Of a stretch of 64,000 bases of DNA, positions 53,870-63,507 are shown one piece after another (the first letter of the stretch is position 1; the number at the start of each line of letters is the position of its first letter). This stretch comes from Nocardioides zhouii. GTDB taxonomy: Bacteria > Actinomycetota > Actinomycetes > Propionibacteriales > Nocardioidaceae. Below the pieces are notes generated by a model. The model did not search any database. It saw only the letters and a program-made list of their open reading frames with translations, and was not told the DNA's origin. Made by a program: the position numbers and the translations under genes. Location of the stretch: assembly GCF_004137345.1 (NCBI RefSeq), contig NZ_SDWV01000001.1, positions 124,001 through 188,000 of the forward strand, in the 5' to 3' direction.

Positions 53870-54478
53870 TCACAGTGTCGTCCCGGCCCACGAGCGGGCC
53901 ACCCAGCCGTCGTCGTCCCCCTCGAGCGCCACGACACCGCAGTTCGGCATCGGGAGGTCCCGGCTGTGGCTGAGCGCGAGGTTGCGCGCGAGCGCGGACA
54001 GGGCCATGCACATCACTCCGCCATGGCTGACCACCAGCACCGACTCCCCGCGGTGGGCGTCCGCGATCTCCTCGAGGACCGCGCCGTAGCGCTCGACCAC
54101 CTCCTCGCCGCTCTCCGCGCCGGGAATCCGCGCGGCGAGGTCGCCCGCGAGCCACGACGCGAACGTCGCGGCGAAGGGGTCGGGCACGCCGTCGGTGCCG
54201 GCCGCGTCGCCGACGCCGAACTCCCGCAGTCCCTTGCGGACCACGACATCGACGCCGAGCGCGCCCGCCACGATCTCGCCGGTCTGTACGGCGCGCGCCA
54301 TGTCGCTCGTCCACACGCGGGCGATCCGTTCGTTCGCCATCGCCTCGGCCAGCAACCTGGCCTGCTCGCGTCCGAGCGTGGTGAGCCAGCCGCCCGCGTC
54401 GCTCAGCAGCTCGCTCTCGTAGACGGCCTCGCCGTGCCGGGCGACGAACACCCGCGCGGCGCACTGGAGATCAGTCAC
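53870..54478 (-). CDS. Histidine phosphatase family protein
   Basis: A 202-residue phosphatase with catalytic RHG in RVFVARHGEAVYESE, RARVWTSDMARAVQTGE-type R-x-x-x-T motif (here IARVWTSDMARAVQT), and the second His in LVVSHGGVMCM. The start is GTG at 54478, 8 bases inside the 3' end of the flavoprotein gene, so the two are coupled. Substrate unknown; broad acid phosphatase or phosphoglycerate-mutase-like activities are typical. It is a different gene from the partial one at the left edge. It ends five bases from the iron box. Confidence 0.92.
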   Translation of the reverse strand: MTDLQCAARVFVARHGEAVYESELLSDAGGWLTTLGREQARLLAEAMANERIARVWTSDMARAVQTGEIVAGALGVDVVVRKGLREFGVGDAAGTDGVPDPFAATFASWLAGDLAARIPGAESGEEVVERYGAVLEEIADAHRGESVLVVSHGGVMCMALSALARNLALSHSRDLPMPNCGVVALEGDDDGWVARSWAGTTL

Positions 54479-55382
54479 GCGCCAAGTCCACCACGTCGTC
54501 TGCGCAGCCCCACGACACGGTGACCCCGCACCCGCCGTGGCCGTAGCAGTGGATCACTCCCCCGTCGCGCTCCAGGCGGACGGTCGGCCGGCCCGGGCGC
54601 AGCCCGACCTTGTGGCGCAGGATCCGGGCTCCGACCAGCCGTGGTTCGATCTCCGCGGCCGACGCCAGGATCGCCTCGGCGGTGGCGGCATCAGGCGTAC
54701 GACTCCAGTCGCCGGCGTCAGCGGTGCCGCCGAGCACGACGTCGCGACTGCGCGGCACGACGTACGCCGGCGTCTCGGCGTCGATCCACCAGTGGTCGAT
54801 CCCGACCTGCTCGACGAGGACGACCTGGCCGCGCACCGGCGCGACGGTCCGGTCGCCACCGAGCAGCCGCGCACCGATGCCGCTGGCGTTCACGACGAGC
54901 GCATCACCTGTGGGCAGCGCGGACAGGTTCATCCGGGTGATCGAGCCGCCCAGCTCCTCGACGCGGGCGGCCAGCCAGCGGAGGTAGACCGGCATCTCGA
55001 TGACAGGCGTGCGCATCGTCAGGCCCGACGCGTAGCCCGGCGGGAGGCTGGTCTCGCGATCGGGACCGGCGCCCGGCGGCAGGGCTTCGCGCCACCAGAG
55101 GTCCCCGCCGTCGTGCCGGAAGAGCTCGGTGCCGGTGCGCATGACCACGCCCGTGGCCTCGTCGTCGCACAGCGCGGCGAATGCGTCGTACGCCGCCCGC
55201 GCCCAGCGCACGACGTGCTCCTGCGGCTGGGAGTACGGCGACCACACGGCCGCGGCGACCGACGAGGTCGTCTCCAGGGACAGGTCGCGGGCGACCACGT
55301 CGACCCGGTGGCCGGCCTCGAGCAGCCGGACCGCGCAGGACAGCCCCACCACCCCGGCCCCGACCACGATCACGCGTCGCAT
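54471..55382 (-). CDS. D-amino-acid oxidase-like FAD oxidoreductase
   Basis: A 303-residue FAD enzyme with dinucleotide-binding MRRVIVVGAGVVGLSCAVRL (GxGxxG, about 8-13), the AAVWSPYSQP loop, conserved VRGQVVLVE and a C-terminal HCYGHGGCGVTVSWGCADDV typical of D-amino acid oxidases, which deaminate D-amino acids to 2-oxo acids with H2O2. The long open frame upstream is antisense to other sequence and was not used. CAGACT ends 6 bases before the ATG. It lies 32 bases after ecm and is coupled to the phosphatase gene. Confidence 0.92.
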   Translation of the reverse strand: MRRVIVVGAGVVGLSCAVRLLEAGHRVDVVARDLSLETTSSVAAAVWSPYSQPQEHVVRWARAAYDAFAALCDDEATGVVMRTGTELFRHDGGDLWWREALPPGAGPDRETSLPPGYASGLTMRTPVIEMPVYLRWLAARVEELGGSITRMNLSALPTGDALVVNASGIGARLLGGDRTVAPVRGQVVLVEQVGIDHWWIDAETPAYVVPRSRDVVLGGTADAGDWSRTPDAATAEAILASAAEIEPRLVGARILRHKVGLRPGRPTVRLERDGGVIHCYGHGGCGVTVSWGCADDVVDLARD

Positions 55383-55414
55383 GGGCCGAGTCTGCCAGCC
55401 GGGGGGCGGGTGGG

Positions 55415-57424
55415 TCAGTCGAGCCCGTTGGCCCTGCGGATCACGTCGACGATGCCACCCATGATCTCGGTGAGGCCGTAGTCCTTCGGCGTGTAGACCG
55501 CTGCGACCCCGAGCTCGCGCAGCCGGCGGCCGTCGGAGTCGGGGATGATCCCGCCGACGATGACGGGGATCTCGGACAGTCCCGCCCGCTCCAGGCCGTC
55601 GAGCACGTCGGGGACGAGCTCCATGTGCGACCCGGACAGGATCGACAGGCCGATGCAGTTCACGTCCTCGGCGACGGCCGCGGCGACGATCTGGTCGGGC
55701 GTCAGCCGGATGCCCTGGTAGATCACCTCGAAGCCGGCGTCCCGGGCGCGTACGGCGACCTGCTCGGCCCCGTTGGAGTGCCCGTCGAGACCGGGCTTGC
55801 CGACCAGCAGCCGCAGCCGTCCGCCCAGCTCCTCGCCGGTGGCCCTCACCCGCTCGCGCACGGCCGTGAGCTCGACACCGGCCTCGGCAACGGCGGCCCC
55901 ACCGACCCCGGTCGGTCCGCGGTACTCGCCGAAGACGCCGCGCAGGGTGGCGGCCCACTCCCCCGTCGTCGCACCGGCGCGGGCCGCGACGAGGGTCGGG
56001 ACCATCAGGTTGTCCTCGCCCTTGGCTGCCTCGGCGAGGGCCGCGAGCGCCTGCTCGACCTCGGTCTCGTCGCGCTCGGCCTTCCACGCCTCGACGCTCG
56101 CGCGGGCGGTCTGCTCGGCCTCGGGGTCGGCGGCCATGATCGCGCCGTCGACATCGGCGGTGAGCGGCGACGGCTCGGTGGACTCGTACTTGTTGACGCC
56201 GACGATGACCTCCTCGCCCGACTCGATCCGGGCCCGCCTCCTGGCGTGGGAGGAGACCAGCTCGGACTTCATGTAGTCGACGGCGGCGATCGCGCCACCC
56301 AGCTCCTGCACCCGGTCGATCTCGGCCTTGGCGCCCACCACGAGCTCGGCCACCTTCGCCGCGATCACGTGCGAGCCGTCGAAAATGTCGTCGTACTCGA
56401 GCAGGTCGGACTCGAAGGCCAGCACCTGCTGCAGCCGCAGCGACCACTGCTGGTCCCAGGGGCGCGGCAGGCCGAGCGCCTCGTTCCAGGCGGGCAGCTG
56501 CAACGCGCGGGCGCGGGCGTTCTTGGAGAGGGTCACGCCGAGCATCTCGAGCACGATGCGCTGCACGTTGTTCTCCGGCTGGGCCTCGGTGAGGCCGAGC
56601 GAGTTGACCTGTACGCCGTAGCGGAACCGGCGCATCTTCTCGTCGGTGACGCCGTAGCGCTCGCGCGTGATCTCGTCCCACAGCTGCACGAAGGCCCGCA
56701 TCTTGCAGGTCTCCTCGACGAACCGGACGCCCGCGTTGACGAAGAACGAGATCCGCCCGACGACCTTCTCGAAGTCGTCGTCGGAGACCTGCCCGGCGCC
56801 CTTCACCTCGTCGAGGACGGCGATGGCGGTGCTCAGCGCGTACGCGAGCTCCTGCACGGGCGTCGCGCCGGCCTCCTGCAGGTGGTAGCTGCAGATGTTG
56901 ATCGGGTTCCACTGCGGGATCTGGTGGACCGTGTAGGCGATCATGTCGGCGATCAGCCGCATCGACGCCTCGGGCGGGAAGGCGTACGTCCCGCGCGAGA
57001 GGTACTCCTTGATGATGTCGTTCTGGGTGGTGCCGGCCAGCTGGGCGGCGACGTCCTCCGGCGCGAGATCAGGGTTCTGCTCCTCGGCGACGACCTGGTA
57101 CATCGCGAGCATCCACATCGCGACCGCGTTGATCGTCATCGAGGTGTTCATCTCGGTGAGCGGGATGTCGGCGAAGAGCTTGCGCATCTCGCCGAGGTGC
57201 GGGACGGGCACGCCCACCTTGCCGACCTCGCCGCGGCTCAGCGGGCTGTCGGGGTCGTAGCCGGTCTGGGTGGGCAGGTCGAAGGCGACGCTCAGGCCGG
57301 TCTGCCCCTTCGCGAGGTTGTTCCGGTAGAGCGCGTTGGACGCCTCGGCCGTGGAGTGGCCCGCGTAGGTGCGCATCACCCAGGGGCGATCCTTGTCCTT
57401 GTGGCGTCCCGCAGCTTGGGTCAT
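55415..57424 (-). CDS. ecm: Ethylmalonyl-CoA mutase (B12-dependent)
   Basis: Adenosylcobalamin enzyme that rearranges ethylmalonyl-CoA to methylsuccinyl-CoA. At 669 residues with substrate and B12 domains in one chain it matches MeaA/Ecm rather than the longer methylmalonyl-CoA mutase. The N-terminus KDRPWVMRTYAGHSTAEASN is MeaA-like. The substrate barrel has GLSVAFDLPTQTGYDPDSPL and NTSMTINAVAMWMLAMYQVV. The B12 domain has the ligand His in GKPGLDGHSNGAEQVAVRA (DxHxxG), then SILSGSH and VGGIIP. TACCCT ends 6 bases before the ATG. With ccr, mce, meaB and pduO it supports an ethylmalonyl-CoA pathway. Confidence 0.94.
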   Translation of the reverse strand: MTQAAGRHKDKDRPWVMRTYAGHSTAEASNALYRNNLAKGQTGLSVAFDLPTQTGYDPDSPLSRGEVGKVGVPVPHLGEMRKLFADIPLTEMNTSMTINAVAMWMLAMYQVVAEEQNPDLAPEDVAAQLAGTTQNDIIKEYLSRGTYAFPPEASMRLIADMIAYTVHQIPQWNPINICSYHLQEAGATPVQELAYALSTAIAVLDEVKGAGQVSDDDFEKVVGRISFFVNAGVRFVEETCKMRAFVQLWDEITRERYGVTDEKMRRFRYGVQVNSLGLTEAQPENNVQRIVLEMLGVTLSKNARARALQLPAWNEALGLPRPWDQQWSLRLQQVLAFESDLLEYDDIFDGSHVIAAKVAELVVGAKAEIDRVQELGGAIAAVDYMKSELVSSHARRRARIESGEEVIVGVNKYESTEPSPLTADVDGAIMAADPEAEQTARASVEAWKAERDETEVEQALAALAEAAKGEDNLMVPTLVAARAGATTGEWAATLRGVFGEYRGPTGVGGAAVAEAGVELTAVRERVRATGEELGGRLRLLVGKPGLDGHSNGAEQVAVRARDAGFEVIYQGIRLTPDQIVAAAVAEDVNCIGLSILSGSHMELVPDVLDGLERAGLSEIPVIVGGIIPDSDGRRLRELGVAAVYTPKDYGLTEIMGGIVDVIRRANGLD

Positions 57425-57492
57425 GGCGACAGGGTAGGGCGCCGGTTACCGGTCAGTCACCGCCTCCGACGTGTGACAACAACCTCAGCGGG

Positions 57493-57801
57493 TCAGGCGG
57501 TCGCCGCGACCCGCTCGACCTCGATGGCATGGGCCAGGTGGGTGAGGTGCGCCATCCGGCGTACAGCGGGGCCGGGGTTGCGGACCGTGAGGTGGTGCCC
57601 GGTGAGCCAGGCGTGCCGGGTGGCGACCGCTAGGAGGCGCAGGGCGGTGGCGTCGATCGTGGCGACGTCGGTCATGTCGAGGACGACGTCGTCGTCGTAG
57701 GAGTCGAGGCGTTCGTAGATCGCCGCGCGCACCTGCCACGTGCTGCGTACGTCGAAGTCGCCGTGCAGGACCAGCGTCGGTCCGTCCGAGATGATGTCCA
57801 T
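57493..57801 (-). CDS. STAS domain protein (anti-sigma factor antagonist-like)
   Basis: A 102-residue STAS domain: LVLHGDFDVRSTWQVRAAIY, VVLDMTDVATIDATALRLLA and HLTVRNPGPAVRRM. The site phosphorylated in SpoIIAA-type antagonists (DSSG) is replaced by DATAL with Thr (about Thr52), which may still be a phosphosite. GGGAGGAG lies 6 bases before the ATG, fixing the start. The open frame continues upstream antisense to pduO, but nothing supports using it. No partner anti-sigma factor is nearby. Confidence 0.88.
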   Translation of the reverse strand: MDIISDGPTLVLHGDFDVRSTWQVRAAIYERLDSYDDDVVLDMTDVATIDATALRLLAVATRHAWLTGHHLTVRNPGPAVRRMAHLTHLAHAIEVERVAATA

Positions 57802-57837
57802 CGGGTGCTCCTCCCGACGTCCCCCGACGCCGCTTGC

Positions 57838-57851
57838 GTGACCTGTGTCAC
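57838..57851. promoter_or_regulatory. GTGAC-GTCAC palindrome between STAS gene and pduO
   Basis: GTGAC and GTCAC, spaced 4 bases, lie in the divergent 141-base spacer, about 37 bases upstream of the STAS gene ATG. The pduO side has its own -10 (TAGGAT, 57930-57935) ending 7 bases before the ATG at 57943. No B12 riboswitch-like structure is seen and the leaderless layout leaves no room for one. Confidence 0.4.
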
Positions 57852-57942
57852 TCCTATGACGTCGTTGTACCCCCTCAGGTTGCATCCATGCCTGATCTCG
57901 TCGGCGAGTCGACGCCGATAGGCGCCCACTAGGATTTGCCGC

Positions 57943-58518
57943 ATGGTCAACCTGACGCGCATCTACACCCGCACCGGCGACGCCGGGCGCACCCGGCTCG
58001 GCGACATGAGCGAGACCTCGAAGACCGACCTGCGGCTCGAGGCGTACGCCTGCGTCGACGAGGGCAACGCGCAGATCGGGGTCGCCCTGGCGCACGTCGA
58101 CCTGGCCGACGATGTCGTCTCCGTGCTCACCCACGTGCAGAACGACCTGTTCGACGTGGGCGCCGACTTCTGCACCCCGGTGGTCGCGGACCCGGAGTAC
58201 CCACCGCTGCGGATCGAGCAGGACTACGTCGACCGGCTCGAGGCGTGGTGCGACCACTACAACGAGGAGCTGCCCGCGCTGCGGTCCTTCATCCTCAACG
58301 GCGGCACCCTGGGCGCCGCCCACCTGCACGTCGCGCGCACCGTCGTACGCCGTGCTGAGCGCGCCGGCTGGGCCGCCTGGGCCGAGCACGAGGACACGAT
58401 GAACCCGCTCGCCATCACCTACCTCAACCGGCTCTCGGACCTGCTCTTCATCCTGGCCCGCTACGCGAACCGCGAGAACGGCGACGTGTTGTGGGTGCCG
58501 GGCGGCGAGCGGGGCTAG
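57943..58518 (+). CDS. PduO-type cob(I)alamin adenosyltransferase
   Basis: Transfers the adenosyl group of ATP to cob(I)alamin, giving the coenzyme needed by Ecm. The 191-residue protein has ATP-binding TRIYTRTGDAGRTRLGDMSE, the conserved FILNGGTLGAAHLHVARTVV and YLNRLSDLLFILARYANRE, and the RRAER motif for B12 contact. TAGGAT ends 7 bases before the ATG, so the mRNA is probably leaderless. It faces an open minus-strand frame on the antisense strand. Located 520 bases from the ecm start, which fits a cofactor-supply role. Confidence 0.95.
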   Translation: MVNLTRIYTRTGDAGRTRLGDMSETSKTDLRLEAYACVDEGNAQIGVALAHVDLADDVVSVLTHVQNDLFDVGADFCTPVVADPEYPPLRIEQDYVDRLEAWCDHYNEELPALRSFILNGGTLGAAHLHVARTVVRRAERAGWAAWAEHEDTMNPLAITYLNRLSDLLFILARYANRENGDVLWVPGGERG

Positions 58519-59082
58519 GGGTTGCCCCAGCCACGCGAGGTAGCCCGTGGCCAGGCCGATGAGCGTCATCCCGGCCACTCCCGTGGGGGCGAAGATGTGG
58601 CCGACGTGCACGAGCAGCGCTCCGGGGGCCAGCGCGAGCCCGGGGATCGCGACCATGCCCAGTCGACGCACCGCATCGGCCGCGACGACCACGGCGCAGA
58701 CGATCAACGCCAGGGACCCCACGTCCCCGATCCTCCCGCCGATGGCGAAGAGGTGGCGCACCTCGTCGGGCCGTGCGGCCCCCTCCCCCAACCGCCAGGT
58801 GACGTAGCCGGCGCCGATGCCGCTGATCACGTCCAGTGCCGAGTACGCCGTCGCGTAGACGTACGCCGTCAGCGCCACCAGCCCGGCCACGACATCGCGC
58901 CGGCCGCCGACGAGCGCCACGAGCGCGAGCGCGACGAGTGGAAAGACGAACAGCCCGGCGACGTGCAGCAGCGTCCACCGCGGTGCCGAGTCGTGGCTCA
59001 GCGAGTGGGGGTGGAACAGGCCCGCGACAGCGAGCGTGAGCCCGGGAAGTGCGAACAGGACGGCGCGGCGCAGCGGGGACAC
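58519..59082 (-). CDS. Multi-span membrane protein, C-terminus unclear
   Basis: From a GTG at 59082 (TAGCGT ends 6 bases upstream) the frame codes a membrane protein: LFALPGLTLAVAGLF, LLHVAGLFVFPLVALALVAL, GLVALTAYVYATAYSALDVI, LALIVCAVVVAADAVRRLGM and LAPGALLVHVGHIFAPTGVA, about five helices. No stop occurs near the expected end. The frame stays open antisense through pduO and into the STAS gene frame, reaching the stop at 57493. I place the end at the pduO boundary (188 codons) as a minimum; a frameshift near 58520 or a true long ORF cannot be excluded. Function unknown. Confidence 0.6.
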
Positions 59083-59098
59083 AGGTCGACGCTACTCG

Positions 59099-59128
59099 TT
59101 GACATGTGACCATTTAGTCACCTATGGT
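59099..59128 (+). promoter_or_regulatory. Promoter and operator of the ArsR-SRPBCC gene
   Basis: TTGACA (59099-59104) and TATGGT (59123-59128) are spaced 18 bases, the best promoter in the window, and the -10 ends 6 bases before the ATG at 59135. Between them lies GTGAC (59106-59110) with GTCAC (59117-59121), an inverted repeat with a 6-base spacer. This suits an autorepressing dimeric ArsR-type regulator. Confidence 0.7.
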
Positions 59129-59134
59129 CGACGC

Positions 59135-59941
59135 ATGGACGAGGTGTTCAAGGCACTGGCAGACCCGACCCGTCGGGCGCTGCTGGACGCGCTCTTCGCA
59201 GACGACGGCCAGACCCTGACTGCGCTGGAGGGGCGTCTGGAGATGACCCGCTTCGGTGTGATGAAGCACCTGAAGGTGCTCGAGGAGGCCGGCGTCGTGA
59301 CCACGCGCAAGCAGGGCCGCGAGAAGCTGCACTTCCTCAACCCCGTCCCGATCCGGCTCGTCCACGACCGGTGGGTGAGCAAGTACGCCGAGCCCTGGGC
59401 AGCCACGCTCAGCGGCCTCAAGCGCTATCTGGAGGATGAGGACATGACCGCAGTGAAGACAGTCTCGTGGGAGCAGGGCACCGCGCCCGTCGCCGAGGGG
59501 ACGGCGGTGTTCGAGGTCTACATCAAGACCACGCCCGAGCGCCTGTGGGAGGCCATCACCGATCCCGCGCAGCGCGCGATCTACAGCTTCGGCGTGCAGA
59601 CGTCGAGCGACTGGACCCCGGGCTCCGACTACACCGCCGGCATCCCCGGTGCGATCGACATCTCGTCCGGCACCAACCTCGAGGTCGATCCGCCGCGCCT
59701 GCTCGTGCAGAGCTTCGATGCCCTCTGGAGCGACGAGGTCAAGGCGCACGGCACCACCCGCGTCACCTGGCAGATCGTGCCGGTGGGCAGCTCGTGCCGA
59801 CTCACGGTCATCCACGACGGGTTGCCCGACCGGGCCAACCCAGAGCTCTACGGCGGCTGGCCGATGATCCTGTCCGGGCTCAAGACATTGCTGGAGACCG
59901 GCGAGAGCCTCGACACCCCCGGTTCGCTGCTCTACTCCTAG
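59135..59941 (+). CDS. ArsR-family HTH fused to SRPBCC (AHSA1) domain
   Basis: The 268-residue product begins MDEVFKALADPTRRALLDAL, an ArsR winged helix (about 1-100) with recognition region ALEGRLEMTRFGVMKHLKVL. An SRPBCC/AHSA1-type domain (about 118-268) follows: FEVYIKTTPERLWEAITDPA, RLLVQSFDALWSDEVKAHGT and ELYGGWPMILSGLKTLLETG. In other actinobacteria these are often two adjacent genes. The fusion suggests that the SRPBCC pocket binds a small ligand and controls DNA binding. No metal-binding Cys pattern of classical ArsR proteins is seen. The last 4 bases overlap the convergent MFS gene. Confidence 0.92.
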   Translation: MDEVFKALADPTRRALLDALFADDGQTLTALEGRLEMTRFGVMKHLKVLEEAGVVTTRKQGREKLHFLNPVPIRLVHDRWVSKYAEPWAATLSGLKRYLEDEDMTAVKTVSWEQGTAPVAEGTAVFEVYIKTTPERLWEAITDPAQRAIYSFGVQTSSDWTPGSDYTAGIPGAIDISSGTNLEVDPPRLLVQSFDALWSDEVKAHGTTRVTWQIVPVGSSCRLTVIHDGLPDRANPELYGGWPMILSGLKTLLETGESLDTPGSLLYS

Positions 59942-61116
59942 GATCCCTGGGCGCCGGACGCGCGAGTTGTCTCGCGGGCCGCGGGCACGACCAGCGCGGC
60001 CGGCATGAGCAGCACGGCGACGACCAGCAGCGCCTTGAGCGTGCCGACCTCGTCGCCGACGAAGCCGAGGAACGGCGGTCCGGCGAGGAACGCCGCGTAG
60101 CCGATCGTCGAGACCACGCTCACCCGCGACGCGGCCCGGACCGGGTCGTCGGCCGCGGCGCTCATGCCCACGGGGAAGCCCAGGGAGGCGCCGACGCCCC
60201 AGAGCAGGATGCCGGTGACGACCAGCGCGGGGGCCTCGGCGAAGACGATGAGCAGCACGCCGGCACCGGCGAGCACCATGGTCCCCCACAGGACGGTCAC
60301 CCGGCCGAAGCGGTCGATGAGGCCGGTGCCGGCGAAGCGGCCGGCGGTCATGGCCAGGACGAAGACCGCGAAGCCGGCGACCCCCACCGCGTGGGAGACG
60401 TCGTGGCCGTCGACGAGCGCGACGGCGAGCCAGTCGTTGGCCGTGCCCTCGGTCATCGCGAGCGCCAGCACCATCACGCCGATGAGCAGCGTCCGCGGCT
60501 CCAGCCAGGCCCGGGCGGCAGAGATCCGCTGCTCCTCGTGGGTCTCGACGACGGGCAGGAACGCCGGGGACGTACGCCACACCAGCACCAGCGCGAGCAG
60601 CACCACCGCCCCGAGGTGGGCGGCGGCCGGCACGGACAGCTCGACCAGCAGGGCACCGGCAAGCGCGCCGACGACCGTACCGCCGCTGAATCCGGCGTGG
60701 AACCGCGGCATGATCGTGCGACCCAGTCCCCGCTCGACCTCGGCTCCCTCGACGTTCATCGCAACGTCCCACACCCCGATGCCGAGGCCGTAGACGACGA
60801 GCCCGGCGACCGTCAGCGGGAGCACGTGGCCCAGGCCGAACGCGGCGGCCAGCATGCCCGCGGTGGCGGCGGTCGCCCCCAGACGTACGACGCGCACCGT
60901 GCCGAGGGCGTTGATCACGGCACCGGTCGTCGGCAGTGCGACGACCGAGCCGACGGCGATGGCGAGCAGGACCAGGCCGAGCTGGCCGTTGGTCAGGTCG
61001 AAGCTCGAGCGCACCTCGGGGATGCGCGAGACCCAGCTGGCGAAGACGAGCCCGTTGAGGAAGAAGGTCAGCCCGACGGCGTTGCGGGCAGAGGTCAGCT
61101 CCGGCACGCGCGTCAA
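59938..61116 (-). CDS. MFS transporter
   Basis: A 392-residue membrane protein with about twelve helices, including FFLNGLVFASWVSRIPEV at the start, the motif-like GTVRVVRLGATAATAGML, and a central loop with THEEQRISAARAW. The pattern resembles YbjJ/FsgA-like or fucose-permease-like MFS proteins with short loops. The ATG overlaps the DUF2550 stop (ATGA), so it is coupled to that gene. The 3' end overlaps the ArsR-SRPBCC gene by 4 bases. Substrate unknown. Confidence 0.9.
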   Translation of the reverse strand: MTRVPELTSARNAVGLTFFLNGLVFASWVSRIPEVRSSFDLTNGQLGLVLLAIAVGSVVALPTTGAVINALGTVRVVRLGATAATAGMLAAAFGLGHVLPLTVAGLVVYGLGIGVWDVAMNVEGAEVERGLGRTIMPRFHAGFSGGTVVGALAGALLVELSVPAAAHLGAVVLLALVLVWRTSPAFLPVVETHEEQRISAARAWLEPRTLLIGVMVLALAMTEGTANDWLAVALVDGHDVSHAVGVAGFAVFVLAMTAGRFAGTGLIDRFGRVTVLWGTMVLAGAGVLLIVFAEAPALVVTGILLWGVGASLGFPVGMSAAADDPVRAASRVSVVSTIGYAAFLAGPPFLGFVGDEVGTLKALLVVAVLLMPAALVVPAARETTRASGAQGS

Positions 61117-61556
61117 CGCCTGTTCCAGTCCGTGCCGGGCGGGCCCGACTCCAGCCAGGACTGGAACCCGGTCAGCGAGGCCTCGCTCATCGCGATCTCG
61201 AGGGGCTCACCGCCGTAGTGGCACGACACCACGACGTGTCCGTCGTAGAGCGACACCTCCTCGGTCCCGGCAGGGGCCCGGCGACCGGCGTAGTCGAGGA
61301 GCTCGCGCGCCCAGACCCGCTTGGGTCGCGGCGACAGCGAGAAGATCCGGAACCACTCCAGGGACTGGCCGGAGTAGCGCCCGATGCCGAGCAGCCAGCC
61401 GCGGCCTGGGCTGTCGGAGCGCACGCGATAGCTCAGCTCGAAGGTGCCGCCGTGGCGGGCCAGGAAGCGCCGCCGGAAGATGAGCGAGATGCCGTAGAGC
61501 AGCGCAAGGAGCAGGAAGAGCCCGACGATGTCGAGTGCCCATTCCCAGGCCGGCAT
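61113..61556 (-). CDS. DUF2550 membrane protein
   Basis: A 147-residue protein starting MPAWEWALDIVGLFLLLALL, one N-terminal transmembrane helix, followed by RRRFLARHGGTFELSYRV, a folded cytoplasmic part (YSGQSLEWFRIFSLSPRPKR) and HVVVSCHYGGEPLEIAMSEA. It is the actinobacterial DUF2550 family, regularly found beside atpC; function unknown. GGGAGG lies 4-5 bases before the ATG at 61556. A GTG at 61577 is an alternative. It lies after the atp terminator and is coupled to the MFS gene. Confidence 0.9.
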   Translation of the reverse strand: MPAWEWALDIVGLFLLLALLYGISLIFRRRFLARHGGTFELSYRVRSDSPGRGWLLGIGRYSGQSLEWFRIFSLSPRPKRVWARELLDYAGRRAPAGTEEVSLYDGHVVVSCHYGGEPLEIAMSEASLTGFQSWLESGPPGTDWNRR

Positions 61557-61584
61557 GCACCCTCCCAACGACCCCACGAACAGA

Positions 61585-61616
61585 TGAGCGCACGAACCCG
61601 GAGGTTCGTGCGCTCA
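61585..61616. terminator. Strong terminator after atpC
   Basis: A perfect 14-bp stem (61585-61598 with 61603-61616) with a 4-base loop lies 27 bases downstream of the atpC stop on the minus strand. TCTGTTCGT follows in that direction. It should end the atp operon message before the DUF2550-MFS pair. Confidence 0.85.
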
Positions 61617-61642
61617 CCCTAGCGGTCTGCTGGAGACGTCAG

Positions 61643-62046
61643 TCAGGACGCCCGCTCCGCGGCACGGATGCGTGCCTCGGCCCGGCGTACGGCTTCCTCG
61701 GCAGCGTCGTCGTTCTCGCCCGAGGTCTTGGCCCGCTCGAGGTCCTGGCGTGCCTTCTCCAGGTCGATCTCGTGCGACATCTCGGCCCGCTCGGACAGGA
61801 TCGAGACGCGGTTGTCGGCGACCGACAGGAAGCCGGCATCGACGGCAGCGATCCAGGTCTCACCATCCACCGTCTGCACGTCCACGACGCCCTCGATGAT
61901 CGAGGAGAGCAGCGGTGCGTGGTTGGGCAGGATGCCGACGTCGCCCTCGGTGGTGCGGGCGATGACCATGGTGGCCTGGCCCGACCAGACGAGCCGGTCG
62001 GCAGCGACCAGCTCGACCTGGAGGACCTTGTCGGTGGACTCTGCCA

Positions 62047-62047
<1 letters not shown>
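61643..62047 (-). CDS. atpC: ATP synthase epsilon subunit
   Basis: Epsilon subunit of F1, part of the rotor stalk that also inhibits ATP hydrolysis. The 134-residue product has the N-terminal beta sandwich (LQVELVAADRLVWSGQATMV, EGDVGILPNHAPLLSSIIEG) and a C-terminal helical hairpin (EIDLEKARQDLERAKTSGEN). The start codon overlaps the atpD stop by one base (TGATGG), so coupling is likely. The longer frame at 62104 overlaps atpD and was not used. Confidence 0.96.

Positions 62048-63507
<1,460 letters not shown>

Noticed and set aside
57802..57942. Possible cobalamin riboswitch upstream of pduO
   Set aside because: No B12-box-like sequence, and the -10 box ends 7 bases before the ATG, leaving no leader.
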